Of a stretch of 64,000 nt of DNA, positions 45,546 to 54,597 are shown in pieces. The notes below the pieces were generated by a model. It did not search any database and was not told the origin of the DNA. It was given only the letters and a program-made list of their open reading frames with translations. Source of the DNA: Niabella insulamsoli (lineage in GTDB: Bacteria > Bacteroidota > Bacteroidia > Chitinophagales > Chitinophagaceae); the NCBI RefSeq assembly GCF_039652435.2, contig NZ_CP190246.1, positions 1,054,001 to 1,118,000 of the forward strand, read 5' to 3'. The position numbers were made by a program, and so were the translations under genes. The first letter of the stretch is position 1; each line of letters starts with the position of its first letter.

Positions 45546-48506
45546 ATGCGTTTTTTCAGGATTTTTTTGGTGTTCGGCTACGGTTTGTTTGCCACCCTTT
45601 TTTGCGGCGAGGCGGCGGCCCAGCGCAAATACAATTTTAACAGTGATTGGAAATATGAACTGGGCGATATCGCTGCTGCTAAGGGTGTGGATTATAACGA
45701 CGCCTATTGGAAGCCGGTCACACTTCCGGCTGCCTGGAATGAAGATGAGGCTTTTAAAGAGGATATTCGCGATCTGTCAACCGGCGTTGTTTGGTATCGC
45801 AAACATTTTAAATTGCCCGCAAAAGCCAAAGGCCATAAGGTTTTTATCGAATTTGAAGGAATAAGGCAGGCCGGAGATTTTTATGTAAATGGCCAGCCTA
45901 TTGGCTTTCATGAAAATGGCGTGACGGCGTTTGGATTTGATATTACCCCGCTGGTTCATTTCGAAGGCGACAATGTTATCGCTGCAAGAATTGATAATTC
46001 ATGGGATTACCGCGAGCGGGCAACCAATACAAAGTACCAATGGGAAGACAGGAACTTCAATGCTAATTATGGTGGGCTTATCCGCAATGTGTTTTTACAT
46101 ATTACGCCCAAGCTATATCAAACTTTACCCCTTTATGCTGACCTGAAAACAACAGGCGTTTACATTTATGCCTCCGATATCGATATCAAACAAAAATCTG
46201 CAACCATCAATGCTTCATCTGAGATAAAAAATGAAACCGGAAAGGAGCAGCAGGTTACTTACCGCGTGTCTGTTTTCGATAAGAAAAAGTTGATAAAGCA
46301 ATTTAAAACTGAAGCGGCGACTTTGGCCGCTGGTGAAACCAAAATACTAAGCGCCGCATCGAAAGTGGATGGGCTTCATTTCTGGAGTTGGGGCTATGGA
46401 TATCTCTATGATGTGAAAACGGAACTGATTGTGGATGGCAAGCCGATTGACACCGTAAATACGAAGACGGGGTTTAGAAAAACTGAATTTAAAAACGGGA
46501 TGGTCTATCTCAACGATCGTGTTATCATGATACACGGTTATGCACAGCGAACCTCGAACGAGTGGCCGGCGTTGGGCACTTCTGTGCCGGCCTGGTTGAG
46601 CGACTACAGCAACGGCCTGATGGTAGAAAGCGGTGGTAACCTGGTCAGATGGATGCATATTACGCCCTCTAAACAGGATATTGAAAGTTGCGACAGGGTG
46701 GGGCTGATGCAGGCCATGCCCGCCGGAGATGCCGAAAAAGATGTCGACGGTCAACGCTGGAACCAGCGCGTATCCGTTATGCGCGATGCGATCATTTATA
46801 ATCGAAATAACCCAAGCATTATTTTTTATGAATGTGGCAATGAAAGCATCAGTGAAGCGCATATGCGTGAAATGAAAGCGCTGCGCGACTTATACGATCC
46901 TCAGGGGGGGCGCGCAATCGGCAGCCGCGAAATGCTCGATAGTAAAGAAGCGGAATATGGAGGCGAAATGCTCTATACCAATAAAAGCGCTGATATTCCC
47001 ATGTGGGCAATGGAGTACTCGCGCGATGAGGGTTCGCGCAAATATTGGGACGAGTGGACGCCGCCCTATCACAAAGACGGTGATGGGCCGATGCACAACG
47101 GGCAGGCAGCGGCGGCTTATAATCGCAACATGGAGTCTCATGCGCTCGAAAATGTAAAGCGCTGGTATGAGTTTTGGCGTGAAAGGCCCGGCACCGGCCG
47201 CAGGGTGAGCAGCGGCGGGGTGAACATCGTTTGGTCGGAAACGAATACGCATCACCGGGGGGAAGAAAACTATCGCCGCAGCGGGGAAGTGGATGCCCTG
47301 CGAATTAAAAAGCAGAATTACTACGCGCATGAAGTGATGTGGGATGGCTGGGTGAATCCAGAACGCTACCGTGCTCATATTGTAGGCCACTGGAATTATA
47401 AACCCGGCGTTCAGAAAGATATCTATGTAATCTCTTCTGCTGCCAAAGTAGCTTTGAAGGTCAACGACAAATCATTGGGTTATGGCACGGTGAGCGACGG
47501 ATTTATTTTCACTTTCAAAAATGTAAAATGGGAGCCTGGCGTTATTGCAGCGATCGGTTACGATAAGGAAGGCCAACAGGTTTGTGCTACTCAACTTGAA
47601 ACAGTGAGCAAGCCAGTGGCGCTGCGCTTAAAAGCGATTGATCGGCCTCTACCGTTTTTAGCCAATGGCAACGACGTCGCTCTGGTAGAAGTGGAAGTAG
47701 TTGATGCTAAAGGACGGCGTTGCCCGACTGCCTTAAATATGATTGATTATACGTTGGAAGGCCCGGGCGAATGGCGCGGTGGCATGGCGATGGGGCCGGA
47801 TAATTATGTGCTTGCCAGAAGTTTTCCGGTGGAAGGGGGTGTGAACCGTTTTCTTGTTCGCTCCACTACCACGGCAGGCGCCATCAAAATCGAAGCGCGT
47901 TCCGAAGGATTGCAATCGGCTGCTATTCAGTTGCTCACAAAACCCGTAAAAACGGAGGGCGGCCTTTCTACTAATTTGCCGGGCGCTCAGCTGCCCTCTC
48001 ATCTTACAAGAGGCGCCACGCCTTCAACCCCTTCTTTTAAACAAATTCGAAATACATTACTTATTAAATCGGCTACTGCGGGCGCTAATGCCGGCGACAT
48101 TAAAAAGAGCTATGATGACAACGAACTGTCAGATTGGGTGAATGACGGGAAACTTTCAACAGCCTGGATCGAGTACGAATTAGATCAGGCGGACGTTATT
48201 GACGCGGTAGCGTTAAAGCTCAATAATTTCAGGTCAAGATCCTACCCCTTAATTATTTATGTGGATGGGAAGGAAGTGTTTAAGGGAAATACCACAACGT
48301 CTTTGGGTTATTGCACCATTCCGGTCCAATCTCAGAAAGGGAAAAAAATAAAGATCCAGTTGTTTGGTACTTCCTTCGTAGCCAGGCAAAACAACGAAGT
48401 AGAAGTGGGCGGTAAAAAATTAGACGATGGCGTCGCAAGAGACGATGCCAATGCAAAGGGCACTCTGAGCATTATCGAAGCTGAAATTTATAAGATGGTA
48501 AACTAA
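45546..48506 (+). CDS. GH2 enzyme with C-terminal beta-sandwich modules
   Basis: A 987-residue secreted enzyme, signal peptide about 1-25. The sugar-binding jelly roll (about 30-190) is followed by the immunoglobulin-like domain and TIM barrel (about 310-560). Acid/base Glu433 lies in ECGNESI and the nucleophile is probably Glu490 in WAMEYSRDEG. Further sandwich domains fill residues about 660-860, and a discoidin-like module the end (KLSTAWIEYELDQADVIDAV to the C-terminus). GH2 includes beta-galactosidases, glucuronidases and arabinosidases; no subtype is assignable. Other in-frame ATGs at 45516 or later give slightly longer N-termini. It follows the GH28 gene by 81 bases. Confidence 0.88.
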   Translation: MRFFRIFLVFGYGLFATLFCGEAAAQRKYNFNSDWKYELGDIAAAKGVDYNDAYWKPVTLPAAWNEDEAFKEDIRDLSTGVVWYRKHFKLPAKAKGHKVFIEFEGIRQAGDFYVNGQPIGFHENGVTAFGFDITPLVHFEGDNVIAARIDNSWDYRERATNTKYQWEDRNFNANYGGLIRNVFLHITPKLYQTLPLYADLKTTGVYIYASDIDIKQKSATINASSEIKNETGKEQQVTYRVSVFDKKKLIKQFKTEAATLAAGETKILSAASKVDGLHFWSWGYGYLYDVKTELIVDGKPIDTVNTKTGFRKTEFKNGMVYLNDRVIMIHGYAQRTSNEWPALGTSVPAWLSDYSNGLMVESGGNLVRWMHITPSKQDIESCDRVGLMQAMPAGDAEKDVDGQRWNQRVSVMRDAIIYNRNNPSIIFYECGNESISEAHMREMKALRDLYDPQGGRAIGSREMLDSKEAEYGGEMLYTNKSADIPMWAMEYSRDEGSRKYWDEWTPPYHKDGDGPMHNGQAAAAYNRNMESHALENVKRWYEFWRERPGTGRRVSSGGVNIVWSETNTHHRGEENYRRSGEVDALRIKKQNYYAHEVMWDGWVNPERYRAHIVGHWNYKPGVQKDIYVISSAAKVALKVNDKSLGYGTVSDGFIFTFKNVKWEPGVIAAIGYDKEGQQVCATQLETVSKPVALRLKAIDRPLPFLANGNDVALVEVEVVDAKGRRCPTALNMIDYTLEGPGEWRGGMAMGPDNYVLARSFPVEGGVNRFLVRSTTTAGAIKIEARSEGLQSAAIQLLTKPVKTEGGLSTNLPGAQLPSHLTRGATPSTPSFKQIRNTLLIKSATAGANAGDIKKSYDDNELSDWVNDGKLSTAWIEYELDQADVIDAVALKLNNFRSRSYPLIIYVDGKEVFKGNTTTSLGYCTIPVQSQKGKKIKIQLFGTSFVARQNNEVEVGGKKLDDGVARDDANAKGTLSIIEAEIYKMVN

Positions 48507-48549
48507 GGTTTGTGAAAAGTAAATCTATGTCCAACTCCTGCTGATAACT

Positions 48550-49512
48550 ATGAACCATTTATTGACCATCGTTTGTTTTGTTTTTTGGAGCGCGTTGCCG
48601 GTGGCCGCCCAGCAAACGCATGGGTTCGCTGTCGCTAAATTTAGACATGATAAAGCCTGCGCTATTTCCTACACTTTTGATGATGGCTTGAAAGAGCATT
48701 ACACACTGGTGTATCCGCGTTTGATGGCGCTCGGGTTTAAAGCTACTTTTTGGATCAATGGAAGCAAGATTAATAGCGATGCTGCCCCGTCAAAAGATAC
48801 TACAAGAATGGATTGGGGCGAACTAAAAGAGATGGCAAACCAAGGGCAGGAGATTTCTAATCATGGCTGGGCCCATAAAAATTTCGGTCGGTTTCCGCTG
48901 GCAGAAATTGCAGTAGATATAAGCAAAAATGATAGCGCTATCTATGCGCATACGGGAGTGATGCCACGGACGTTCTGTTATCCAAATAATACCAAAACTC
49001 CGGAAGGCGTAAAGCTTGCGTCGCAAAACCGCGTGGGTACAAGGCTTTCCCAGCGCTCCGTCGGCGGAAAATCGACTGATGAAAACCTGCGTAAATGGGC
49101 GGATGAATTAATAAAAAATGGCGAGTGGGGCGTCACCATGACGCATGGCATCAGTTATGGATATGACCATTTTGCCACGCCGCAAATACTTTGGCGTCAT
49201 CTCAACGATGTAAAATCGAGGGAAGATGAAATATGGATCTCGACTTTCAGGGAAGTAGTTTCTTATCAAAAAGAAAGGGATAGCCTCCAATATGAAGTGT
49301 CAGACAGGAAAAATGGATTTGTGGTGCATCTAAAATCATCGCTGGACAAAACCCTATTTACGGCGCCATTGACCGGCGTTATAGCAAATGCCGGAGGACG
49401 ACCAGTGCAAATCAAGCAGGGCGGCTCGAAAATAAAAATTCGAAGAACCGGAAATCGAATCCTTTTTGATTTTGATCCATTTGGAAAAGACATTGTTGTC
49501 AAAATCAAATGA
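48550..49512 (+). CDS. Secreted polysaccharide deacetylase-like protein (NodB fold)
   Basis: A 320-residue protein with signal peptide 1-21 (VAAQ). The NodB-homology signatures are TFDDGLKEHY (base and metal Asp44-Asp45) and SNHGWAH with metal ligands His105 and His109. CYPNN and TMTHG later in the chain correspond to further catalytic motifs. A small C-terminal beta domain (about 240-320) is present. Carbohydrate esterase 4 enzymes remove acetyl groups from xylan or amino sugars, which would fit an acetylated plant glycan. The target here is inferred from context. It lies between two GH2 genes. Confidence 0.87.
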   Translation: MNHLLTIVCFVFWSALPVAAQQTHGFAVAKFRHDKACAISYTFDDGLKEHYTLVYPRLMALGFKATFWINGSKINSDAAPSKDTTRMDWGELKEMANQGQEISNHGWAHKNFGRFPLAEIAVDISKNDSAIYAHTGVMPRTFCYPNNTKTPEGVKLASQNRVGTRLSQRSVGGKSTDENLRKWADELIKNGEWGVTMTHGISYGYDHFATPQILWRHLNDVKSREDEIWISTFREVVSYQKERDSLQYEVSDRKNGFVVHLKSSLDKTLFTAPLTGVIANAGGRPVQIKQGGSKIKIRRTGNRILFDFDPFGKDIVVKIK

Positions 49513-49584
49513 TAAAAGTTTTCCGGCCCATAGCAACACCAACTGGAATACAGTTTCGGTACAATATATATAAACGATAATCAG

Positions 49585-49662
49585 ATGGAACGTTGATTGT
49601 AAAATTTTCATTTCTATCAATACAGGGAAATAAAAGTTTGATACATGATAAGCTCCATTCGA
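49585..49662. repeat. Inverted-repeat leader, copy 3
   Basis: Left arm ATGGAACGTTGATTGTAAAA and right arm with AAAAGTTTGATACATGATAA, then GCTCCATTCGA. ATTCGA at 49657 is 31 bases before the ATG of the second GH2 gene. It is the most diverged of the three copies. Confidence 0.6.
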
Positions 49663-49687
49663 ACATAGAACCATAAAAAATTTACGG

Positions 49688-52093
49688 ATGAAAAAAAACT
49701 TAATGCTATTTATAATCGCAGCTTTCGCCTGCGCCGCTGGTGTCCATAGCCAGGAGCCGGCACGATCGCGCCATCTTTTCAATTTTGATTGGAAATTTCA
49801 TCTCGGCCCTGCAGAAGGCGCGCAGCTTCCCGCTTATGATGACGCGGCCTGGGAGCAATTGGACCTGCCACACGATTTTCAGATCAACCAACCCTGGGTT
49901 GAATCAGCGGGCGGAGCACGTGGGTTTAAAGAAATGGGAGAGGGGTGGTACCGTAAAACATTCAAAGCCGATCCGGCTTGGCGCGGTAAAAAGGTCTTGC
50001 TCGATTTTGAAGGCATTATGGTCTACGGCGATGTATGGCTAAATGGCGAAAAGATCGGCGGAACCGATTATGGCTATCTTGGCTTTGAAACCGATATTAG
50101 TAAGTTATTAAAATACGATGCGGATAACGTGGTGGCCGTTCACGCTTCAACCGGTACAAAAGGTGGTTCGCGCTGGTACACGGGTGGCGGTTTGTTTCGC
50201 GATGTACATTTAATTATAAAACATGAAGTGTCGGTCGCGAGGCATGGCGTGTTTGTTACAACGCCGCAAATCACCAGTCAGTTTGCCGACGTAAATATTC
50301 AGGTTGCTCTGGAAGGCATCCGCAATAAATCTTATGATCTTCAGGTTGAAGCAGCGATCCTTGCTCCGGATGGTAAACAGATAGGCATTTCCAAACTTGA
50401 GGCGCCCAAAAGAAATAAACTGCAATCGGTTGAGTTGCCTATGCCTGTTATTAAAGTAGCGGACCCGCAGCTATGGTCATGCGAAACTCCCCATCTTTAT
50501 TCAGCGGTGATAACGTTGGTTTTAGATGGCAAAATAGTCGATAGGGTGATTGAGAAATTTGGTATTCGCACCGTTGAATTTGATAAGGCTTTTGGGTTTA
50601 AATTAAATGGTAAAAAGGTTTTTCTTAAAGGGATTTCCAATCACCATGATTTAGGCGCAGTAGGCGCTGCCGCTTTCGAAACGGCCATAGAGCGACAGAT
50701 GGACCTGCTGAAAAAATTTGGATATAATCATATCCGGACTTCGCATAATCCTTATTCCCCGGCGTTTCTAAGGCTGGCAGATGAAAAAGGGATATTGATT
50801 GTGGATGAATTGTATGACAAATGGAGTAATAAAGATTATTGGCCCGGCCGTAAACCCTGGACGGAACTCTGGCCTCAAAATATTTCGGAATGGATCAAAC
50901 GCGATCGAAATCACCCTTCGGTGATTATGTGGTCCTTCGGAAATGAATTACAAATGCGGGAAGACCTGGCGGGTTATCCTACCGGCGATTGGGGCGTGAC
51001 CTCTTATAATCTTTTAAAAGTATTGGCGCACCGATACGATCCCACACGCAAATCAACGGTGGCCATGTTTCCTGCGCGGGCAGGCGGCATGGGCAAATCA
51101 GATCCCGATTTCAATATCCATATCGTTCCACCCGAGTTGGCAACGGTAACGGATGTGGCCAGCTTCAATTATCGTTGGTATAATTATGCCGACTATCTCA
51201 AACATGCTCCGGATATGAATATCTATCAGAGCGAAGCGACGACCAATGAATTGTTGCAACCTTTTTTTGGAATGAACCGCGACAAAATGGTGGGGTTGGC
51301 CTACTGGGGCGCGATTGCCTATTGGGGCGAGTCGAACGGCTGGCCTAAGAAGGGATGGAGTTATTCTTTTTTTGATCATTCTTTGGAACCACTGCCTCAG
51401 GCATATCTTATTGAAAGCGCATTTAGCGATCGCCCTCTGGTAAGAATTGCGGTAATGGACAACCAAAAGGAAAATATTGAATGGAATGATATTACTGTTG
51501 GCTACCTGCCGCTTTCTTCTCACTGGAACCGCGCTGCGGGAAGTCAGCAAAACCTGTACACTTTTACCAACGCGGAAGAAGTGGAGCTATTGATAAATGG
51601 CAAATCTTTCGGAACACAAAAAAATAATATTGATAGTATTGCAAAGCGGAATATGATTTATTGGGAAAGGATTCCTTATCACGAAGGTAAAATTGTGGCT
51701 ATCGCAAAAACAAATGGTAAAGAAGTGGCGCGTCATGAATTGCAAACCACCGGCAAACCGGTAGCTCTGAAAATAGAAGGTGAAAATAATCAGTGGAAAG
51801 CTGATGGTATGGGCTTGCAATATGTAAAAGTATATGCTGTTGATAAAAACGGGAAACATGTTTTCACGGCCGATGAAGCCGAGGTGAAGTTTGAAGTGTC
51901 CGGCAACGCTTCGTTGTTAGCCGTTGATAATGGAGATCATTTTAGTGATGCCCTGTTTAACGGGGATCGCAGACAGTTGTATCACGGCTTTGCCATGGCC
52001 ATTCTTCGCGCCGGTAAAACGCCGGGGCGGGTGACTATTAAAGCGGTAGCGAAAGGGTTGAAGTCGGCTTCAGCGATATTTGTAACGCAATAA
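49688..52093 (+). CDS. GH2 beta-galactosidase-like enzyme, secreted
   Basis: An 801-residue secreted enzyme with a signal peptide (about 1-22). Domain order is the usual GH2: jelly roll (with RGFKEMGEGWYRKTF and WYTGGGLFRDV), Ig-like domain, barrel and C-terminal sandwich modules. FLKGISNHHDLGAVGAA and RTSHNPYSP mark the substrate pocket, as in beta-galactosidases. Acid/base Glu420 is in SFGNELQ and the nucleophile is probably Glu516 in YQSEATT. A DUF4982-like and a further Ig-like domain follow. Beta-galactosidase is the most likely activity, but beta-glucuronidase or other GH2 activities are possible. It is transcribed with a leader repeat of its own. Confidence 0.9.
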   Translation: MKKNLMLFIIAAFACAAGVHSQEPARSRHLFNFDWKFHLGPAEGAQLPAYDDAAWEQLDLPHDFQINQPWVESAGGARGFKEMGEGWYRKTFKADPAWRGKKVLLDFEGIMVYGDVWLNGEKIGGTDYGYLGFETDISKLLKYDADNVVAVHASTGTKGGSRWYTGGGLFRDVHLIIKHEVSVARHGVFVTTPQITSQFADVNIQVALEGIRNKSYDLQVEAAILAPDGKQIGISKLEAPKRNKLQSVELPMPVIKVADPQLWSCETPHLYSAVITLVLDGKIVDRVIEKFGIRTVEFDKAFGFKLNGKKVFLKGISNHHDLGAVGAAAFETAIERQMDLLKKFGYNHIRTSHNPYSPAFLRLADEKGILIVDELYDKWSNKDYWPGRKPWTELWPQNISEWIKRDRNHPSVIMWSFGNELQMREDLAGYPTGDWGVTSYNLLKVLAHRYDPTRKSTVAMFPARAGGMGKSDPDFNIHIVPPELATVTDVASFNYRWYNYADYLKHAPDMNIYQSEATTNELLQPFFGMNRDKMVGLAYWGAIAYWGESNGWPKKGWSYSFFDHSLEPLPQAYLIESAFSDRPLVRIAVMDNQKENIEWNDITVGYLPLSSHWNRAAGSQQNLYTFTNAEEVELLINGKSFGTQKNNIDSIAKRNMIYWERIPYHEGKIVAIAKTNGKEVARHELQTTGKPVALKIEGENNQWKADGMGLQYVKVYAVDKNGKHVFTADEAEVKFEVSGNASLLAVDNGDHFSDALFNGDRRQLYHGFAMAILRAGKTPGRVTIKAVAKGLKSASAIFVTQ

Positions 52094-52177
52094 TCAGGAT
52101 TTTGACAGCTGGGTTATTTCATAAGAATAACTCTTATTGCAACTATTTTTGTTTGATAAAATGATGCTTTCAAAGGA

Positions 52178-54529
52178 TTGAAAAGGCAATATTATAAAAG
52201 AATCGGTTTGATAGTAATGTTGGGATTGATTATTCCGATCGCTGCTTATGCCGATTTTGTATTCAAGGCAAATGCCAAACTGAACTTGTCTGTCGATGAC
52301 ACGCACGATCCTGTCGTGCATACGGCCCTTGAAATTTTTAGCAAAGATTATGTCCGCGTTTTCGGTGGCGAAATAAGTTTCCGGAAAGATGCTGCGCTGA
52401 TAGTGGGCACATTAGGGCATCTAAGCACCGCGCAGTTGCAGCTGCTTGGGAAATGGAAGGATTCGCTTCAGGCAAAATCGCAGGCCTTTTTTATTGGCGT
52501 CAGTGGTCAAAATTTATACGTAATCGGTAGCGACAACCTGGGCACGGCTTACGGCATTTTAGAACTGTCGCGGATGATCGGTGTCTCTCCCTGGGAGTGG
52601 TGGGCCGACGCTGAAGTGCAAAAGAAAAAGGCCCAGGTTCTGAAAGACGGCTTTATACGATTTGCTGCGCCTTCCGTAAAATTTCGCGGCATTTTTATTA
52701 ATGATGAAGATTGGGGCCTGCAACCCTGGGCCGCCAAAACTTATGAAACAGAAACCGGCGATATCGGTCCGAAAACCTATGCCAAAGTGTTTGAACTATT
52801 GCTTCGCCTGAGAGCCAATTTACTGTGGCCGGCGATGCACCCCAGCACGAAGGCTTTTTTTCATTACCCTGAAAATATTAAAACGGCCGCAAAATATGGG
52901 GTTTATATTGGAAGCTCTCATGCCGAACCCATGCTGCGCAATAATGTCGACGAGTGGAAGGAAGAGGCGATGGGAGCCTTCAACTACCTTACTAACCAGC
53001 CGGAGATATATAAGTATTGGAGCGAAAGGGTTCAGCAAAGCAGTGGTATTAATGCGATTTACACCTTAGGTATCAGAGGCGTACATGATAGTAAAATGCT
53101 GGGCGCAAATACACTGGCCGAACAGGAAGCGATTTTGTCGCAGGTGATTAAAGATCAACGGGCATTATTAACACAATATATCAATCCGGCGGCAGAAAAA
53201 ATACCGCAGGTTTTTATCCCTTATAAGGAAGTGCAGGATATTTATGATTACGGACTAAGGCTGCCCGAAGATGTCTCACTGATTTGGTGCGATGATAATT
53301 ATGGTTACATCCGGCATTTTCCAAATGAAAAAGAAAAATTACGCAAAGGCGGTAATGGGGTATACTATCATATTTCTTACTGGGGGCGGCCCCACGATTA
53401 TTTGTGGTTGGCGACTACCCATCCCGCGCAGGTATACACGCAGATGAAGAGGGCTTTCGACAAAGGAGCACGCCATCTATGGGTTGTAAATGTCGGTGAT
53501 ATAAAACCTGCGGAGTATCTCACAGAAATGTTTTTAGACTTAGCCTGGGATATCAATTCGATTGCAAATAGCCGCTCAGGGTTGGATTATCATTTAAAAT
53601 CGTGGTTAGGCCGTGAATTTGGAGCGGCGAATGCGCCGGCGCTGCTGGAAGTGATGAACGAGTATTATCGGCTGGCTTATATCCGCAAGCCTGAATTTAT
53701 GGGCAGTACCAGAACCGAAGAGAAGGATCCAAAATATAAATCCATTGCGGATCTTCCCTGGTCGGAGCAAGAAATTCGCCAGCGCTTATCAGCATACAAA
53801 GCGATTGATGATAAAGTTCGACAGCTAGAGAAGGACATTCCTCCTGAAAAGCGGGATGCGTGGTTTCAATTGATCGCTTATCCGGTGCGCGGCGCCGCAG
53901 CTATTAACAGGAAGCTATTGTTCGCACAATTGGCGCGTCATGGAAAGGCCGGCTGGCCTCCAAGTGATGCGGCGTTTGATACCATTAAAGCGCTGACGGC
54001 GCAATATGACTGCCTGCGAAACGGCAAATGGAAAGGTATCATGAACGATCAGCCGCGCGGGCTCGCAGTTTTTGAACGCGTGCCGCATGATGCTGTTTCG
54101 GCTGGGTTGAAGCAGGAAAGCCGTCCGGTACGTTTGTTTAATGGAATTGAATTTACAGCATATAGTGGAGCTAAACCGGTAGGACATGGGTTAGGGTATC
54201 AGCGTGGCGCGATCAGCGTTAAAAAAGGGAGTGCCGTTGATTATACTTTTGTGTCCGGAAATCGAAAATCAGCTAAAATACAAGTAGCGTTGGCGCCCAA
54301 CCATCCTGTGGAAGGCAGCGCTATTCGATATGCCATTCAGGTAGATGGGCAGCCGGTTCAGGAAGTCGATTATGCAACACAGGGGAGAAGTGAGGAATGG
54401 AAAGAAAACGTGTTGCGCAACCAGGCGCTGTGTATTACCTCGCATCAGCTTTCGCGCAGGGAAAAACACACGATCAAAATAAAGGCGCTTGACGAAGGAG
54501 TGGTCATCGATCAAATCACGGTTTGGTAA
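52178..54529 (+). CDS. GH115 alpha-glucuronidase-like enzyme, secreted
   Basis: A 783-residue protein of the GH115 family. The N-terminal domain is followed by a TIM barrel with GIFINDEDWGLQPWA, LRANLLWPAMHPSTKAF, GSSHAEPMLRNN, WCDDNYGYIR and YWGRPHDYLW, all typical. C-terminal helical and beta domains end with IDQITVW. The only start that gives a signal peptide is a TTG at 52178 preceded by AAAGGA; no ATG is in frame until residue 14. GH115 removes terminal (4-O-methyl-)glucuronic acid from xylan and arabinogalactan. The uronate-metabolism gene four positions downstream fits this product. Confidence 0.9.
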   Translation: MKRQYYKRIGLIVMLGLIIPIAAYADFVFKANAKLNLSVDDTHDPVVHTALEIFSKDYVRVFGGEISFRKDAALIVGTLGHLSTAQLQLLGKWKDSLQAKSQAFFIGVSGQNLYVIGSDNLGTAYGILELSRMIGVSPWEWWADAEVQKKKAQVLKDGFIRFAAPSVKFRGIFINDEDWGLQPWAAKTYETETGDIGPKTYAKVFELLLRLRANLLWPAMHPSTKAFFHYPENIKTAAKYGVYIGSSHAEPMLRNNVDEWKEEAMGAFNYLTNQPEIYKYWSERVQQSSGINAIYTLGIRGVHDSKMLGANTLAEQEAILSQVIKDQRALLTQYINPAAEKIPQVFIPYKEVQDIYDYGLRLPEDVSLIWCDDNYGYIRHFPNEKEKLRKGGNGVYYHISYWGRPHDYLWLATTHPAQVYTQMKRAFDKGARHLWVVNVGDIKPAEYLTEMFLDLAWDINSIANSRSGLDYHLKSWLGREFGAANAPALLEVMNEYYRLAYIRKPEFMGSTRTEEKDPKYKSIADLPWSEQEIRQRLSAYKAIDDKVRQLEKDIPPEKRDAWFQLIAYPVRGAAAINRKLLFAQLARHGKAGWPPSDAAFDTIKALTAQYDCLRNGKWKGIMNDQPRGLAVFERVPHDAVSAGLKQESRPVRLFNGIEFTAYSGAKPVGHGLGYQRGAISVKKGSAVDYTFVSGNRKSAKIQVALAPNHPVEGSAIRYAIQVDGQPVQEVDYATQGRSEEWKENVLRNQALCITSHQLSRREKHTIKIKALDEGVVIDQITVW

Positions 54530-54597
54530 CGGCAATGGCTAACGAGCTCTATTTTTTTGTATCATTGGCGCCTATTTTTCATGTATAATTTTTCACA

